A DNA stretch of 32,976 nt from an uncultured Collinsella sp. (GCA_900543275.1 UQQL01000014.1:1-32976); one strand, 5' to 3'; positions 14,468 through 22,483 are shown, counted from the stretch's first letter. Numbers and translations: made by a program. The notes: generated from the letters alone by a model not told the origin.

Positions 14468-14788
14468 ATGGAGGCACAGATGAAGCGCGGCTTCCTCGAG
14501 GCCTGCGTGCTCGCGGCCGTCTCGGGCGAGGAATCCTACGGCTATCAGATCGTGAAGGACGTGCCCGCGAGTATGGGACTCACGGAATCCACGCTCTATC
14601 CGTTGCTCAAGCGCCTGGAGAAGGCGGGCTGCATCACCGCGCGCTCCGCCGAACACAACGGGCGGCTGCGGAGGTACTACCGCATCACGGACGCCGGGCG
14701 CGAGCGTATCGCCGAGTTCCTCGCCGAATGGCCATCCGTGCAGGAGATCTACCGTTACGTGGAGGGGGCGCACCATGACGCGCGATGA
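14468..14788 (+). CDS. PadR family transcriptional regulator
   Basis: A 106-residue winged-helix regulator. The PadR domain fills the protein: KRGFLEACVLAAVSGEESYGYQIVKDV, then the recognition region LTESTLYPLLKRLEKAGCITA and the wing RRYYRITDAGRERIAEF. There is no C-terminal dimerisation extension, so it is of the short class that often controls membrane-stress genes. The ATG at 14468 follows AAAGGAGG with 7 nt spacing. The gene overlaps the DUF1700 gene by 14 nt, the usual PadR-DUF1700 pair in Gram-positive bacteria. It probably represses its own promoter through the dyads at 14410-14450. Confidence 0.92.
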   Translation: MEAQMKRGFLEACVLAAVSGEESYGYQIVKDVPASMGLTESTLYPLLKRLEKAGCITARSAEHNGRLRRYYRITDAGRERIAEFLAEWPSVQEIYRYVEGAHHDAR

Positions 14789-15407
14789 GTTCTTGAACCG
14801 GCTGGGCGAGCTTCTGGCCTGCCTGCCGGCAGATCAGGTAAAGGAAACGCAGGAGTTCTACGCGGAGGCCATCGCCGACCGTATGGAGGACGGCATGACG
14901 GAGGCCGAGGCTGTGGCCGCCATGGGCACGCCCGGTGAGGTCGCCGAGGCAACGCTCGACGAACTGCCCGCCGTGCCGCGCGCGATCGCGAGGACCAAGC
15001 GCAAGAGCACGGCACTTCTATGGGCGCTCGCCATCGTGGGCTCTCCGGTATGGATTCCGCTGCTGCTCGCGTTCGTCGCCGTTGCCGCTGCAGTCTACAT
15101 CTGTATTTGGGTTCTTGCGCTCTGCGTGTGGATCGTGGCCGCGGCATTCGGGGGCGCGGGCCTGGTAGGGCTCCTGTTCGCCGTGGACGGCATCATTATC
15201 GGGCATGTTCCGTACGTTTTGGCCTCGATGGGAATGGGATTCGCTTCCATCGGTGTGGCGCTCCTCACGGGAGCAGGCGCCTGGACGGCGTCCAAGCAGA
15301 TCGCGCGCCTCTCTGCCCTTTGGGCGAAGAAAGCCGTTTCGCCCTTCTGGAAAGATCGAGGCAATAAGAGCCGCATGGGCGCTGAAGCGGCGCCGCTCAC
15401 GGCATAG
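14775..15407 (+). CDS. DUF1700 (HAAS) membrane protein
   Basis: A 210-residue membrane protein. The first about 70 residues (MTRDEFLNRLGELLACLP.... EFYAEAIADRMEDGMTEAEAVAAMGTPGEVA) form the soluble HAAS/DUF1700 helical domain. Four hydrophobic segments follow at about 77-100, 103-125, 130-150 and 153-172. The tail is basic. Proteins of this family partner with a PadR regulator and a DUF4097-type protein and are thought to sense or respond to envelope stress; the mechanism is not established. The start overlaps the padR end and has GGAGGGGG 6 nt upstream. Confidence 0.85.
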   Translation: MTRDEFLNRLGELLACLPADQVKETQEFYAEAIADRMEDGMTEAEAVAAMGTPGEVAEATLDELPAVPRAIARTKRKSTALLWALAIVGSPVWIPLLLAFVAVAAAVYICIWVLALCVWIVAAAFGGAGLVGLLFAVDGIIIGHVPYVLASMGMGFASIGVALLTGAGAWTASKQIARLSALWAKKAVSPFWKDRGNKSRMGAEAAPLTA

Positions 15408-15421
15408 GAAGGAGTGCAAAC

Positions 15422-15685
15422 ATGTCCAGCGTAAAAAAGATTTACCTTGCCGTAGCGGGTGGGCTTGTTGCCACGGGGCTCGTCCTGGCTGCTATCGGAT
15501 TTGTGGCCTCCGGCTTTAACCTCGCTGTGTTCAACACGCAGATCGACCTGCGCGATGACACCATCATTCTGGGTGGTGTTGAAATGGACGACCCGACAGG
15601 GCTTCCACTCATCGAGCAGCTTGCCGAGGTTGGCGAGATCCATATTGGATCTGCAACGGCTGGTTCGTCTTCTACTCGCAAATGA
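15422..15685 (+). CDS. Small membrane-anchored protein, apparently 3'-truncated
   Basis: An 87-residue protein, third gene of the PadR cassette, with AAGGAG 7 nt before its ATG. It has one N-terminal membrane segment (about 8-30, AVAGGLVATGLVLAAIGFVASGF) and a short outside part (NTQIDLRDDTIILGGVEMDDPTG). In other PadR-DUF1700 cassettes the third gene usually encodes a larger DUF4097-type beta-rich domain after such an anchor. Here the frame ends in SATAGSSSTRK just before unrelated, repeat-bearing DNA. I infer that the 3' part was lost by insertion or deletion. Alternatively it is an intact small protein. Confidence 0.55.
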   Translation: MSSVKKIYLAVAGGLVATGLVLAAIGFVASGFNLAVFNTQIDLRDDTIILGGVEMDDPTGLPLIEQLAEVGEIHIGSATAGSSSTRK

Positions 15686-15687
15686 TC

Positions 15688-15741
15688 GAGCTCGTAGCAG
15701 CCATCCCCCTTCGGGCACACCACGACGGGCGTGAGCACGCC
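15688..15741 (-). pseudogene. Possible ParB-like N-domain fragment
   Basis: A minus-strand frame reads GVLTPVVVCPKGDGCYEL, which resembles the first strand pair of ParB/Spo0J N-terminal domains (GxLTPvvVrP.xdGYEl). Nothing upstream or downstream continues the domain. If real, it is a relic of inserted DNA at the broken end of the preceding gene. The match is short and by eye only. Confidence 0.2.
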
Positions 15742-15762
15742 GCACTCGGAGCCTTTTGACCT

Positions 15763-15816
15763 AGTCATTGGGGACGTTCTTAAACGACTAGTCATTCAAG
15801 AACGTCCCCAACGACT
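15763..15816. repeat. REP-like perfect palindrome (GGGGACGTTCTT arms)
   Basis: The arms TTGGGGACGTTCTT (15768-15781) and AAGAACGTCCCCAA (15798-15811) match over 14 bp, extended by AGTC/GACT outside one mismatch. The loop carries a smaller palindrome GACTAGTC. The same core occurs at 14296-14361. Such elements are often mobilised by RAYT transposases; no such gene is in the window. Confidence 0.75.
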
Positions 15817-15853
15817 ACCCCCAACGTCGATGTTTTGGCAACGACAGCGAAAA

Positions 15854-15946
15854 CCCGCCAGAGCGAGCAAGGTGCCTTGAAACAAGGCGGCATTGACCTT
15901 CTGGTCATGCCGCCGAAGTTGAAAGGCAGATTGCCGCTCTGGCGGG
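15854..15946 (-). repeat. 93-bp multibranched inverted element downstream of livF
   Basis: CCCGCCAGAGCG (15854-15865) and CGCTCTGGCGGG (15935-15946) are perfect 12-bp arms. Inside lie three further hairpins: CAAG-GTGC-CTTG, GGCGGCATTGACC-TTCT-GGTCATGCCGCC (one bulge) and GGCA-GAT-TGCC. The fold resembles a cloverleaf. On the minus strand the closing arm runs into TTTTCG, so it may terminate the liv operon; it may equally be a mobile or RNA element. No gene is seen in 15686-15993. Confidence 0.65.
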
Positions 15947-15962
15947 CTTGCAGCGTCGAGCC

Positions 15963-15990
15963 GTTACGCGGTTTGGTAAAACCGCGTAAC
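15963..15990 (-). terminator. Perfect 12-bp hairpin just after livF
   Basis: GTTACGCGGTTT and AAACCGCGTAAC enclose a 4-nt loop, 3 nt after the livF stop codon. No T run follows on the minus strand, so a stabilising 3' hairpin is as likely as a true terminator. Confidence 0.5.
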
Positions 15991-15993
15991 TAG

Positions 15994-16707
15994 TTAGCCG
16001 CCCAGGTAAGCCTTGCGGACGTTGTCGTCGTGCAGGAGCTCTTGGCCGGTGCCGGTCATGGTGATCTTGCCGGTCTCGAGCACGTAGCCGCGCGTGGCGA
16101 TTGAAAGCGCCATCTGGGCGTTCTGCTCGACCAGAAGCACCGTGGTACCGGCCTTGTGCAGGTCCTCGACAATCTGGAAGATCTGCTCAATCAGAATCGG
16201 CGCCAGACCCATGGAAGGCTCATCGAGCATGAGCAGCTTGGGGTTGCTCATAAGGGCGCGCCCCATAACGAGCATCTGCTGTTCGCCGCCCGAAAGGGTG
16301 CCGGCGACCTGGCGACGGCGCTCCTTAAGGCGCGGGAACTGCTCGTAGACGCGCTCAAGGCCCGGAGCCACCGTGGACTTGGGCTGCGTGTAGGCGCCCA
16401 TCTCCAGGTTCTCCTCGACCGTCATCTGCAAAAAGGCGCGACGGCCCTCGGGAACCTGGGCCAGGCCCTTGCCCACCAGTTTATCGGCAGGCGTATGGGT
16501 AATGTCCTCGCCCATAAACTTGATGGAGCCGGTCTTGGAACGCAGCAGGCCCGAGATGGTTTTAAGCGTCGTGGACTTACCGGCGCCGTTCGCGCCGATC
16601 AGGGCCACGATCTCGCCCTCGTTGACGTTAAAGGAGATGTCCTTGATGGCGTGGATAGCGCCGTACCAGACGTTGATGTTGTAGACGGAAAGCATCGGCT
16701 CTGCCAT
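15994..16707 (-). CDS. livF: Branched-chain amino acid ABC transporter ATPase LivF
   Basis: A 237-residue ATPase of the LIV-I type importer, which couples ATP hydrolysis to uptake of leucine, isoleucine and valine. Walker A is GANGAGKST, the signature is LSGGEQQ, Walker B is LLMLDEPSMGLAP, and the switch histidine region reads VLLVEQN, as usual in LivF. The motifs VPEGRRAFLQMTVEENLEMGAY are typical of the family. Its ATG follows the livG stop codon without a gap; GGGGGAG in the livG end supplies the ribosome-binding site. It is last in the order livH-livM-livG-livF and is followed by a strong hairpin and a larger structured element. Confidence 0.94.
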   Translation of the reverse strand: MAEPMLSVYNINVWYGAIHAIKDISFNVNEGEIVALIGANGAGKSTTLKTISGLLRSKTGSIKFMGEDITHTPADKLVGKGLAQVPEGRRAFLQMTVEENLEMGAYTQPKSTVAPGLERVYEQFPRLKERRRQVAGTLSGGEQQMLVMGRALMSNPKLLMLDEPSMGLAPILIEQIFQIVEDLHKAGTTVLLVEQNAQMALSIATRGYVLETGKITMTGTGQELLHDDNVRKAYLGG

Positions 16708-17568
16708 TTAGTTCTCCCCCTTATCCTGCTTGCCCAGATATGCCTCAATTACGGCATCGTTGTTCTGGATCTCCTCGGCCGTGCCCTTGGCGATGACCTT
16801 ACCAAAGTTGAGCACGCAGATGCCCTCGCAGATGTTCATGACGAGCGACATATCATGCTCGATAAGCATAATGGCGATGCCAAAGGTGTCGCGGATCTTG
16901 ACGATGTTCTCCATGAGCTCCGCGGTCTCGGACGGGTTCATGCCGGCGGCAGGCTCGTCGAGCAGCAGCAGTTTGGGGTTGGTGGCAAGCGCGCGGACGA
17001 TCTCCAGACGACGCTGGGCGCCGTAAGGCAGCGAGCCGGCCTGCTCGTTTGCCAGGTGCTCCATATCAAAAATGGACAGCAGCTCCATGGCGCGCTCGTG
17101 GGCGGCCTTCTCGTGCTTCCAATACGTCGGCAGGCGCAGCACGCCCTCAAAGCCGGAGTAGCGCTCCTGGTTGTGCAGACCGACCTTGACGTTGTCCTCC
17201 ACCGTCATGGTGTTGAACAGGCGAATGTTCTGGAAGGTGCGGGCAATACCCATGCGGTTGACCTGATAGACCGACTTGCCCGAGGTGTCCTCACCGTCGA
17301 GCAGGATGGTACCGTGCGTGGGCTGGTACACCTTGGTGAGCAGGTTGAAGACCGTGGTCTTACCGGCACCGTTGGGACCGATCAGACCGGCGATCTCGGT
17401 CTTACCGATGGTCAGGCTAAAGTCGTCGACTGCCTTAAGGCCGCCAAATTCAATGCCCAAGTGGATGCACTCGAGCGCCGGGCGCTGGCCCAGGTCGCGG
17501 TCGGGAACGATGGCGCCAGAAGGATACGGGACCATCTTGCCCTTGTTGAACTCAAATTTACTGGGCAT
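16708..17568 (-). CDS. livG: Branched-chain amino acid ABC transporter ATPase LivG
   Basis: A 286-residue second ATPase of the LIV-I importer. Walker A is GPNGAGKTT and Walker B LLLLDEPAAGMNPSE, the latter with the family-specific AAGMNP. The helical region ARTFQNIRLFNTMTVEDNV and the C-terminal FGKVIAKGTAEEIQNNDAVIEAYLG are diagnostic for LivG. It has about 35 extra N-terminal residues before the ATPase fold. The start at 17568 lies inside the end of livM (11-nt overlap) and follows AGGAGG by 9 nt, so translation is coupled to livM. Confidence 0.94.
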   Translation of the reverse strand: MPSKFEFNKGKMVPYPSGAIVPDRDLGQRPALECIHLGIEFGGLKAVDDFSLTIGKTEIAGLIGPNGAGKTTVFNLLTKVYQPTHGTILLDGEDTSGKSVYQVNRMGIARTFQNIRLFNTMTVEDNVKVGLHNQERYSGFEGVLRLPTYWKHEKAAHERAMELLSIFDMEHLANEQAGSLPYGAQRRLEIVRALATNPKLLLLDEPAAGMNPSETAELMENIVKIRDTFGIAIMLIEHDMSLVMNICEGICVLNFGKVIAKGTAEEIQNNDAVIEAYLGKQDKGEN

Positions 17569-18637
17569 CGGCTGCCACCTCCTTCTTGGAAGCAAAGCGG
17601 TCCTTAATGCGTGCGAAGAACGCCTTGAGCTGCGGGTTGTTGGTAAAGATCATGACCAGGATCAGCACGATGGCGTAGATGAGCATGCGGTAGTCCGAGA
17701 ACTGACGGAGCAGCTCGGGAAGCACCGTGAGCAACGCCGCCGCGATGACGGAGCCGCGCATATTGCCCAGACCGCCCAGGACCACGAACACCAGGATGAG
17801 GATGGACGTGTTGAAGTCGAACTTGGTAGCGGAAAGCTGCGAGAAGTTACCGCCGAAGAGGGCTCCGGCAGCGCCGGCGAGAGCGGCGGAAACCACGAAG
17901 GCGATCATGCGGTACTCGGTGACGGAGATGCCCACGGACTCGGCAGCGATCTTGTTGTCGCGCACGGCCATAATGGCACGGCCGGTACGGCTGCGAACCA
18001 GGTTGAGTACGATCACGAGCGCAACCATGACCAGGATGGCACCGGCGAGGAAGGTCGAGTACGTCGACACGCCCGAGGCGCCCTGCGCGCCCTTGATGAT
18101 GGCGGTGCCGTCCTCGAGCAGGTGCAGGTCGTCGATCGTGGAGTTACCCGTGATGTTAAAGATCACGTGCAGGCCGCGGGAGTCGACGCCCACGATAAGG
18201 CAAGTAACGATCTCTTTGATGATCTCGCCAAAAGCCAGGGTCACGATGGCCAGATAGTCGCCGCTCAGGCGAAGGACCGGGATACCGATCAAGAAGCCCA
18301 GGATGGCGGCAGCGAAGGCGCCGACCACGATGCTGATGATAAGGCGTACCGGATCGGAGGGAACGGCGCTCTCAAGGGCGACCGCGGTGACGATGCCCGT
18401 ATAGGCACCGACGCTCATAAAGCCCGCATGGCCCAGCGACAGGTCGCCCGCGATGCCGACGACGAGGTTGAGGGAAATGGCCATGACGATATAGGCCGTG
18501 ATGGGAACCAGCTGACCGGCGATCATGCGCGGGATCATGTGGTTGGACTGCATAAAGAACACGATGGCGAAGGCCACAATGCACATGGCGTACGTGACAA
18601 AGTCGTGACGCGTCTGCTTGTCTTTAAGAAACTTCAT
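17558..18637 (-). CDS. livM: Branched-chain amino acid ABC transporter permease LivM
   Basis: A 359-residue inner-membrane permease with many hydrophobic segments. Family hallmarks are LVVGIAGDLSLGHAGFMSVGAYTG, LSGDYLAIVTLAFGEIIK (the EAA-like loop contacting the ATPases), and LGGLGNMRGSVIAAALLTVLPE. It forms the channel with LivH. The ATG at 18637 is preferred because AGGTGA lies 5 nt before it; a GTG at 18646 directly after the livH stop has too short a spacing. It is packed tightly between livH and livG. Confidence 0.93.
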   Translation of the reverse strand: MKFLKDKQTRHDFVTYAMCIVAFAIVFFMQSNHMIPRMIAGQLVPITAYIVMAISLNLVVGIAGDLSLGHAGFMSVGAYTGIVTAVALESAVPSDPVRLIISIVVGAFAAAILGFLIGIPVLRLSGDYLAIVTLAFGEIIKEIVTCLIVGVDSRGLHVIFNITGNSTIDDLHLLEDGTAIIKGAQGASGVSTYSTFLAGAILVMVALVIVLNLVRSRTGRAIMAVRDNKIAAESVGISVTEYRMIAFVVSAALAGAAGALFGGNFSQLSATKFDFNTSILILVFVVLGGLGNMRGSVIAAALLTVLPELLRQFSDYRMLIYAIVLILVMIFTNNPQLKAFFARIKDRFASKKEVAADAQ

Positions 18638-18646
18638 AACGCTCAC

Positions 18647-19528
18647 CTACACCTTCTCGGGGACGTACTTGCCCAAGAGGCCGGCAGGCTTGACGAGCAG
18701 GACGATGATCAAAACACCAAAGACGATGGAGTTGGCAAGGCTCGTGGAAATGTAGGCCTGCGCCATCGCCTCGATGATGCCGATGAGAATGCCACCGACA
18801 AAGGCACCGGGGATGGAGCCGATGCCGCCGAAAACGGCAGCGTCGAAGGCCTTGATGCCAGGCATGGCGCCCGTGGTGGGCTGCAGGACCGGCGAGTAGG
18901 AGCACAGCAGCACGCCGGCGATGGCGGCAAGGGCGGAGCCGATGGCAAACGTCATCGAGATGGTGCGGTTGACGTTGATGCCCATGAGCTGAGCGGCGGC
19001 TTTGTCCTCGGACACGGCGCGCATGGCTTTGCCCATCTTGGTCTTACCTGTAAAGAACATCAGGCCGGCCATGATAACCAGGCAGGCGACGATGGTGACG
19101 AGCGAGACGGCGCTTACGTTGAACTTGGCCAAGAACTCCGGCACCTGGAAGGTGACGAGCGAAGTGAAGTTCTTGGGCGTGGCGCCCCACAGAAGCTGCG
19201 CGGCGTTCTGCAGGAAGTAAGACACGCCGATGGCCGTGATCAGAACGGCCAGAGGGCCTGCTTGGCGCAGCGGCTTATAGGCCAGACCCTCGATGAGAAC
19301 ACCGAGAACCGTGCAGACCACACAAGAGAGAACTACAGATGCCCAGCCCGGGAGGCCGAGATACGACGTGGCACAGAACGAGACATAGGCACCGACCATG
19401 ATGACGTCGCCGTGAGCGAAGTTGAGCATCTTGGCGATACCGTAGACCATGGTGTAGCCCAACGCGATGATGGCGTAGACGCTGCCCATGGACAGGCCGT
19501 TGACCAGGTATTGGATAAAGACCGTCAT
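18647..19528 (-). CDS. livH: Branched-chain amino acid ABC transporter permease LivH
   Basis: A 293-residue permease of the LIV-I importer. Typical sequence: YLVNGLSMGSVYAIIALGYTMVYGIAKMLNFAHGDVIMVGAY at the N-terminus, the ATPase-contact loop MRAVSEDKAAAQLMGINVNRT, and GIKAFDAAVFGGIGSIPGAFVGG near the end. The ATG at 19528 follows AAGGGGG by 9 nt; in-frame codons upstream lack a site. The gap to the binding-protein gene upstream holds two hairpins, which may lower permease expression relative to the binding protein. Confidence 0.94.
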   Translation of the reverse strand: MTVFIQYLVNGLSMGSVYAIIALGYTMVYGIAKMLNFAHGDVIMVGAYVSFCATSYLGLPGWASVVLSCVVCTVLGVLIEGLAYKPLRQAGPLAVLITAIGVSYFLQNAAQLLWGATPKNFTSLVTFQVPEFLAKFNVSAVSLVTIVACLVIMAGLMFFTGKTKMGKAMRAVSEDKAAAQLMGINVNRTISMTFAIGSALAAIAGVLLCSYSPVLQPTTGAMPGIKAFDAAVFGGIGSIPGAFVGGILIGIIEAMAQAYISTSLANSIVFGVLIIVLLVKPAGLLGKYVPEKV

Positions 19529-19574
19529 GTTCCACATCCCCCTTTCGAATAGGTTTCCAGTTGATGTATGAAAC

Positions 19575-19636
19575 AGGGACGTTACATCGTCCCTAGATAC
19601 CAAGCAAGCAGGGAAGGCCAAAACCTCCCCTGCTTG
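19575..19636 (-). terminator. Two hairpins between livJ and livH
   Basis: AGGGACG-TTACAT-CGTCCCT (19575-19594) and CAAGCAGGGAAGG paired with CCTCCCCTGCTTG (19605-19636, one mismatch) lie between the binding-protein stop and the livH start. Neither ends in a strong T run on the minus strand. Such intercistronic hairpins often act as partial terminators or protect the upstream, highly expressed binding-protein mRNA. Confidence 0.5.
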
Positions 19637-19667
19637 GGATCAAAACCGCTCTATGTAAGGCGGCCTA

Positions 19668-20855
19668 TTAGGCCTGTACGTACTTGCCGTCGGTAATGAC
19701 GTACGCCGTCGGGTCCTTCTGGACCTGGCCCTTGTCGTTCCAGGAGAGCTTGCCAGTCAGACCGTCAACAGTAATGTTGCGCATAGCCTCGGGAAGCTTC
19801 TCGGCAACCTCGGTGGGGTCGGCGTCGACACCCAGGCCGGCCTCCTTGAGAGCCTCGACCACCGCATGCACGCCGTCGTAGGCGTCGGCGGCAAACTGGT
19901 CGGGGGTATCGCCGTACTTATCTTTGTAAGCGTTGACGAAGTCGGCGTTCTTCTCGTCGTCGGCGGAGAACGGGGTCATGAGCAGCAGACCCTCGGCAAG
20001 AGAGGTGTCGAAGCCCTCAACGCCCAGGATGCCGTCCATGCCGTCGCAGCCCATCATCTTGACGTCGTAGCCCATGTCCTTGGCATTCTTGAGCAGGACG
20101 GACGCCGGCGTGTAGTAGATCGGCGCAAAGATCATGGTGGCGCCGGCCTGCTTGGCCTTGGTCAGCTGGTTGGTAAAGCTCGTGGCAGAGTCGTCCTTAA
20201 AGGTCTCCTCGTCAACAATCTCGAGCTTAGACTCAGCGGCCTGGGCCTTAAAGGAATCTGCGATACCCGAAGAATAGGCGTCGCCGGAGTTATAGAACAG
20301 TACGAACTTCTCGTCCGCATACTTCTGCGCCAGGAACTTGGCAGCGTTGACGCCCTGGTTGGGGTCGGTAAAGCAAACCTGGAAGACGCAATCCTTGCCG
20401 TCGGTGACGTCCTCGGAGGACGCGGACGGAGTGATCATGAACGTCTTGGGGTCGTTACCGCACTCTGCGGCAACGGCAACCGACGCACCCGTGGTGGTCG
20501 GGCCGACAAGGGCCTGCATGCCCCAGTCGAGCAGGGTATTAAAGGCGTTGACGGCCTTCTCGCCGTCGGCCTGGTCGTCCTCGGCCTTGCTGGCAAGCGG
20601 CAGCTCCTTGGTGGAGAAGTCCTTGCAGCCAAGCTCGACGCCCTGGGTAACGGACTTGCCGTAGGACGCGGCGGCACCGGTCAGCGGGCCGATGGTGCCG
20701 ATCTTAAACGAAGCGTCGCCCGAAGCGGAACCGCTGTCGCCGCCGTTGGAGGAGCAGCCAGCTAGAATGGACATCGCCCCCAGACCTGCTGCGCTCGCGA
20801 TAACGCTCCTGCGATTCATAACAGGGTTCAATGACTTACCGGTGAGGCTCGACAT
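19668..20855 (-). CDS. livJ: Branched-chain amino acid ABC substrate-binding lipoprotein (copy 1)
   Basis: A 395-residue extracellular solute-binding lipoprotein of the LIV-I importer. The N-terminus carries a twin-arginine-like NRRSVIASAAGLGAMSILAGC with lipobox LAGC, so export may use Tat, with lipid anchoring at the Cys. The mature part is periplasmic-binding fold type I: FKIGTIGPLTGAAASYGKSVTQGVELGCKDF, then AKFLAQKYADEKFVLFYNSGDAYSSG and TPDQFAADAYDGVHAVVEALKEAG. Start ATG 20855 follows GAGGAG. It precedes livH on the same strand and is closely related to the next gene upstream, so it is one of a tandem pair. Confidence 0.92.
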   Translation of the reverse strand: MSSLTGKSLNPVMNRRSVIASAAGLGAMSILAGCSSNGGDSGSASGDASFKIGTIGPLTGAAASYGKSVTQGVELGCKDFSTKELPLASKAEDDQADGEKAVNAFNTLLDWGMQALVGPTTTGASVAVAAECGNDPKTFMITPSASSEDVTDGKDCVFQVCFTDPNQGVNAAKFLAQKYADEKFVLFYNSGDAYSSGIADSFKAQAAESKLEIVDEETFKDDSATSFTNQLTKAKQAGATMIFAPIYYTPASVLLKNAKDMGYDVKMMGCDGMDGILGVEGFDTSLAEGLLLMTPFSADDEKNADFVNAYKDKYGDTPDQFAADAYDGVHAVVEALKEAGLGVDADPTEVAEKLPEAMRNITVDGLTGKLSWNDKGQVQKDPTAYVITDGKYVQA

Positions 20856-20876
20856 GCGGCTCTCCTCTCAAATCTC

Positions 20877-20922
20877 GTCGGGTTTTGGTTACCCGACAGG
20901 CCATCCTTCGCCGTGTTCGGCG
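20877..20922 (-). promoter_or_regulatory. Two leader hairpins before livJ copy 1
   Basis: GTCGGGT-TTTGGTT-ACCCGAC (20877-20897) and CGCCG-TGTT-CGGCG (20909-20922) stand between a possible -10 (TACTAT on the minus strand, 20931-20936) and the start codon. A strikingly AT-rich stretch lies upstream (20940-21060). They may be part of a controlled leader. No known riboswitch is recognised. Confidence 0.35.
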
Positions 20923-21126
20923 TTCGCAAAATAGTAGACGCTTTAGTTGAGAAAAGTGGCGATTATTTCAACTTTTCTTTTGTTTTGTCCGTTTATCCAT
21001 AGTTATGCGTATTTCTATTGGTTTATGCAGTTTAGCCACTTTATTGTGTAAAAGTAATGTTTCCATTCTGTTGCAAGCGTCCCTGCCCTGATTAAAACGG
21101 CCTCACCGGTAGCGCTTTATGCGCAC

Positions 21127-22293
21127 TTAGGCGGCGATGTACTTGCCGTCCTGGATCACATAGGCTGTAGCGGGCTTCTCGACTTGGCCCTCGTCGTTCC
21201 ACGTGAGCTCGCCCGTCAGACCCTCGATCTTGATCTTGCGCATGGCCTTGGCAAGATCGCCGGCAATGTCGGCGCCGTCGGCCGTAATGTCGATGTTTGC
21301 CTTATCGATAGCCTCGACAATCGCATGGACGCAGTCATAGGCATCGGCGGCAAACTGGTTGGGCGTCTCGTCGTAGGCGTCCTTATATGCCTTGACGAAG
21401 TCGGCGTTCTTCTCATCGTCGGCAGAGAACGGGGTCATGAGCAGCACGCCCTCGGCAAGAGAGGTGTCGAAGCCCTCGACGGAGAGCAGGCCGTCCATGC
21501 CGTCGGTACCCATGAGGGTCATGTCGTATCCCATGTCCTTGGCGTTCTTGAGCAAAACGGACGCCGGCGTGTAGTAGATCGGCGCAAAGATGAGCGTGGC
21601 GCCGGCCTCCTTGGCCTTGGTGAGCTGGTTGGTAAAGCTCGTGGAGGAGTCGTCCTTAAAGGTCTCGGTATCGACGATATCAAGTTTGGACTCCTTGGCC
21701 TGCTCGGCAAAGGCATCGGCAACACCCGAGCTGTACGTATCGCCGGAGTTGTAGAACAGGGCGATCTTGGCGTCTGCATACTTCTCGGCCAAGAACTTCG
21801 CGGCGCTGGCACCCATGGTGGGATCGGTGAAGCAAACCTGAAAGACCGTTGTCTTATCCTTGGTCACGTCGAGCGACGAGGCCGAAGGCGTGACCATGAG
21901 CATATCGTCGGCGATCTCGCCCGAGACAGCGACGGCGGCACCAGTCGTGACGGGGCCGACGAGCGCCTGCATGCCCCAGTCGCACAGGGTATTGAAGGCG
22001 TTGATAGCCTTCTCGCCGTCGGCGACGTCATCCTCGGACTTAAGCGAGAGTTTGAGGTCCTTGGTCGAGAAATCCTTGGCGGCAAGCTTGGCACCCTTCT
22101 CGGCCGAAACGCCATAGGTTGCCGCGGCGCCGGTCAGAGGGCCGATGACACCGATCTTGAAGGTATTGCCGTCATCGGCGGAGCCGCCGTCCGAGCCACC
22201 CGACGAGCAACCAGCGAGTGCCGCGGTGCTACCGAACGCCGCGGCGCCGGCGAGAAAGTTCCTACGGCTGAGCGTGCTGTTGATGTTGAACAT
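21127..22293 (-). CDS. livJ: Branched-chain amino acid ABC substrate-binding lipoprotein (copy 2)
   Basis: A 388-residue paralogue of the neighbouring binding protein. The signal is SRRNFLAGAAAFGSTAALAGC, a twin-arginine-like motif with lipobox LAGC. The mature part (FKIGVIGPLTGAAATYGVSAEKGAKLAAKDF ... GATLIFAPIYYTPASVLLKNAKDMGYD) matches copy 1 nearly residue for residue over long blocks. Start ATG 22293 follows AAAGGGGG; the frame is open for 61 codons upstream but without a ribosome-binding site. The second copy may broaden substrate range, since both can dock on one LivHMGF channel. It is divergent from hom. Confidence 0.92.
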   Translation of the reverse strand: MFNINSTLSRRNFLAGAAAFGSTAALAGCSSGGSDGGSADDGNTFKIGVIGPLTGAAATYGVSAEKGAKLAAKDFSTKDLKLSLKSEDDVADGEKAINAFNTLCDWGMQALVGPVTTGAAVAVSGEIADDMLMVTPSASSLDVTKDKTTVFQVCFTDPTMGASAAKFLAEKYADAKIALFYNSGDTYSSGVADAFAEQAKESKLDIVDTETFKDDSSTSFTNQLTKAKEAGATLIFAPIYYTPASVLLKNAKDMGYDMTLMGTDGMDGLLSVEGFDTSLAEGVLLMTPFSADDEKNADFVKAYKDAYDETPNQFAADAYDCVHAIVEAIDKANIDITADGADIAGDLAKAMRKIKIEGLTGELTWNDEGQVEKPATAYVIQDGKYIAA

Positions 22294-22483
22294 GGTGTCC
22301 CCCTTTTTCGCTGGCCGCGACGCGTCCGTCTTGCGGTACGGGGCAAACCTTATGGTGCAACGTTGACAGTTTGTTACGGGAGTTCGTTTGTAGCGAGCGT
22401 GTTTCCAATATTTCCGCAGCGTTTCGGGGGTAGCGTTTTGCACAGCCCCGGCTGCCTGGCAAGCACGCGCCCGCACTTCACGC

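Noticed and set aside
17276..19552. Very long (758-codon) plus-strand frame opposite livG-livM-livH
   Set aside because: It is antisense to clearly conserved permease and ATPase genes and reads as His/Asp/Gly-rich text, a by-product of GC-biased third positions.
20860..20945. Amino-acid riboswitch or T-box before livJ copy 1
   Set aside because: Two simple hairpins only; no T-box sequence (UGGNACC) and no terminator with an alternative fold.
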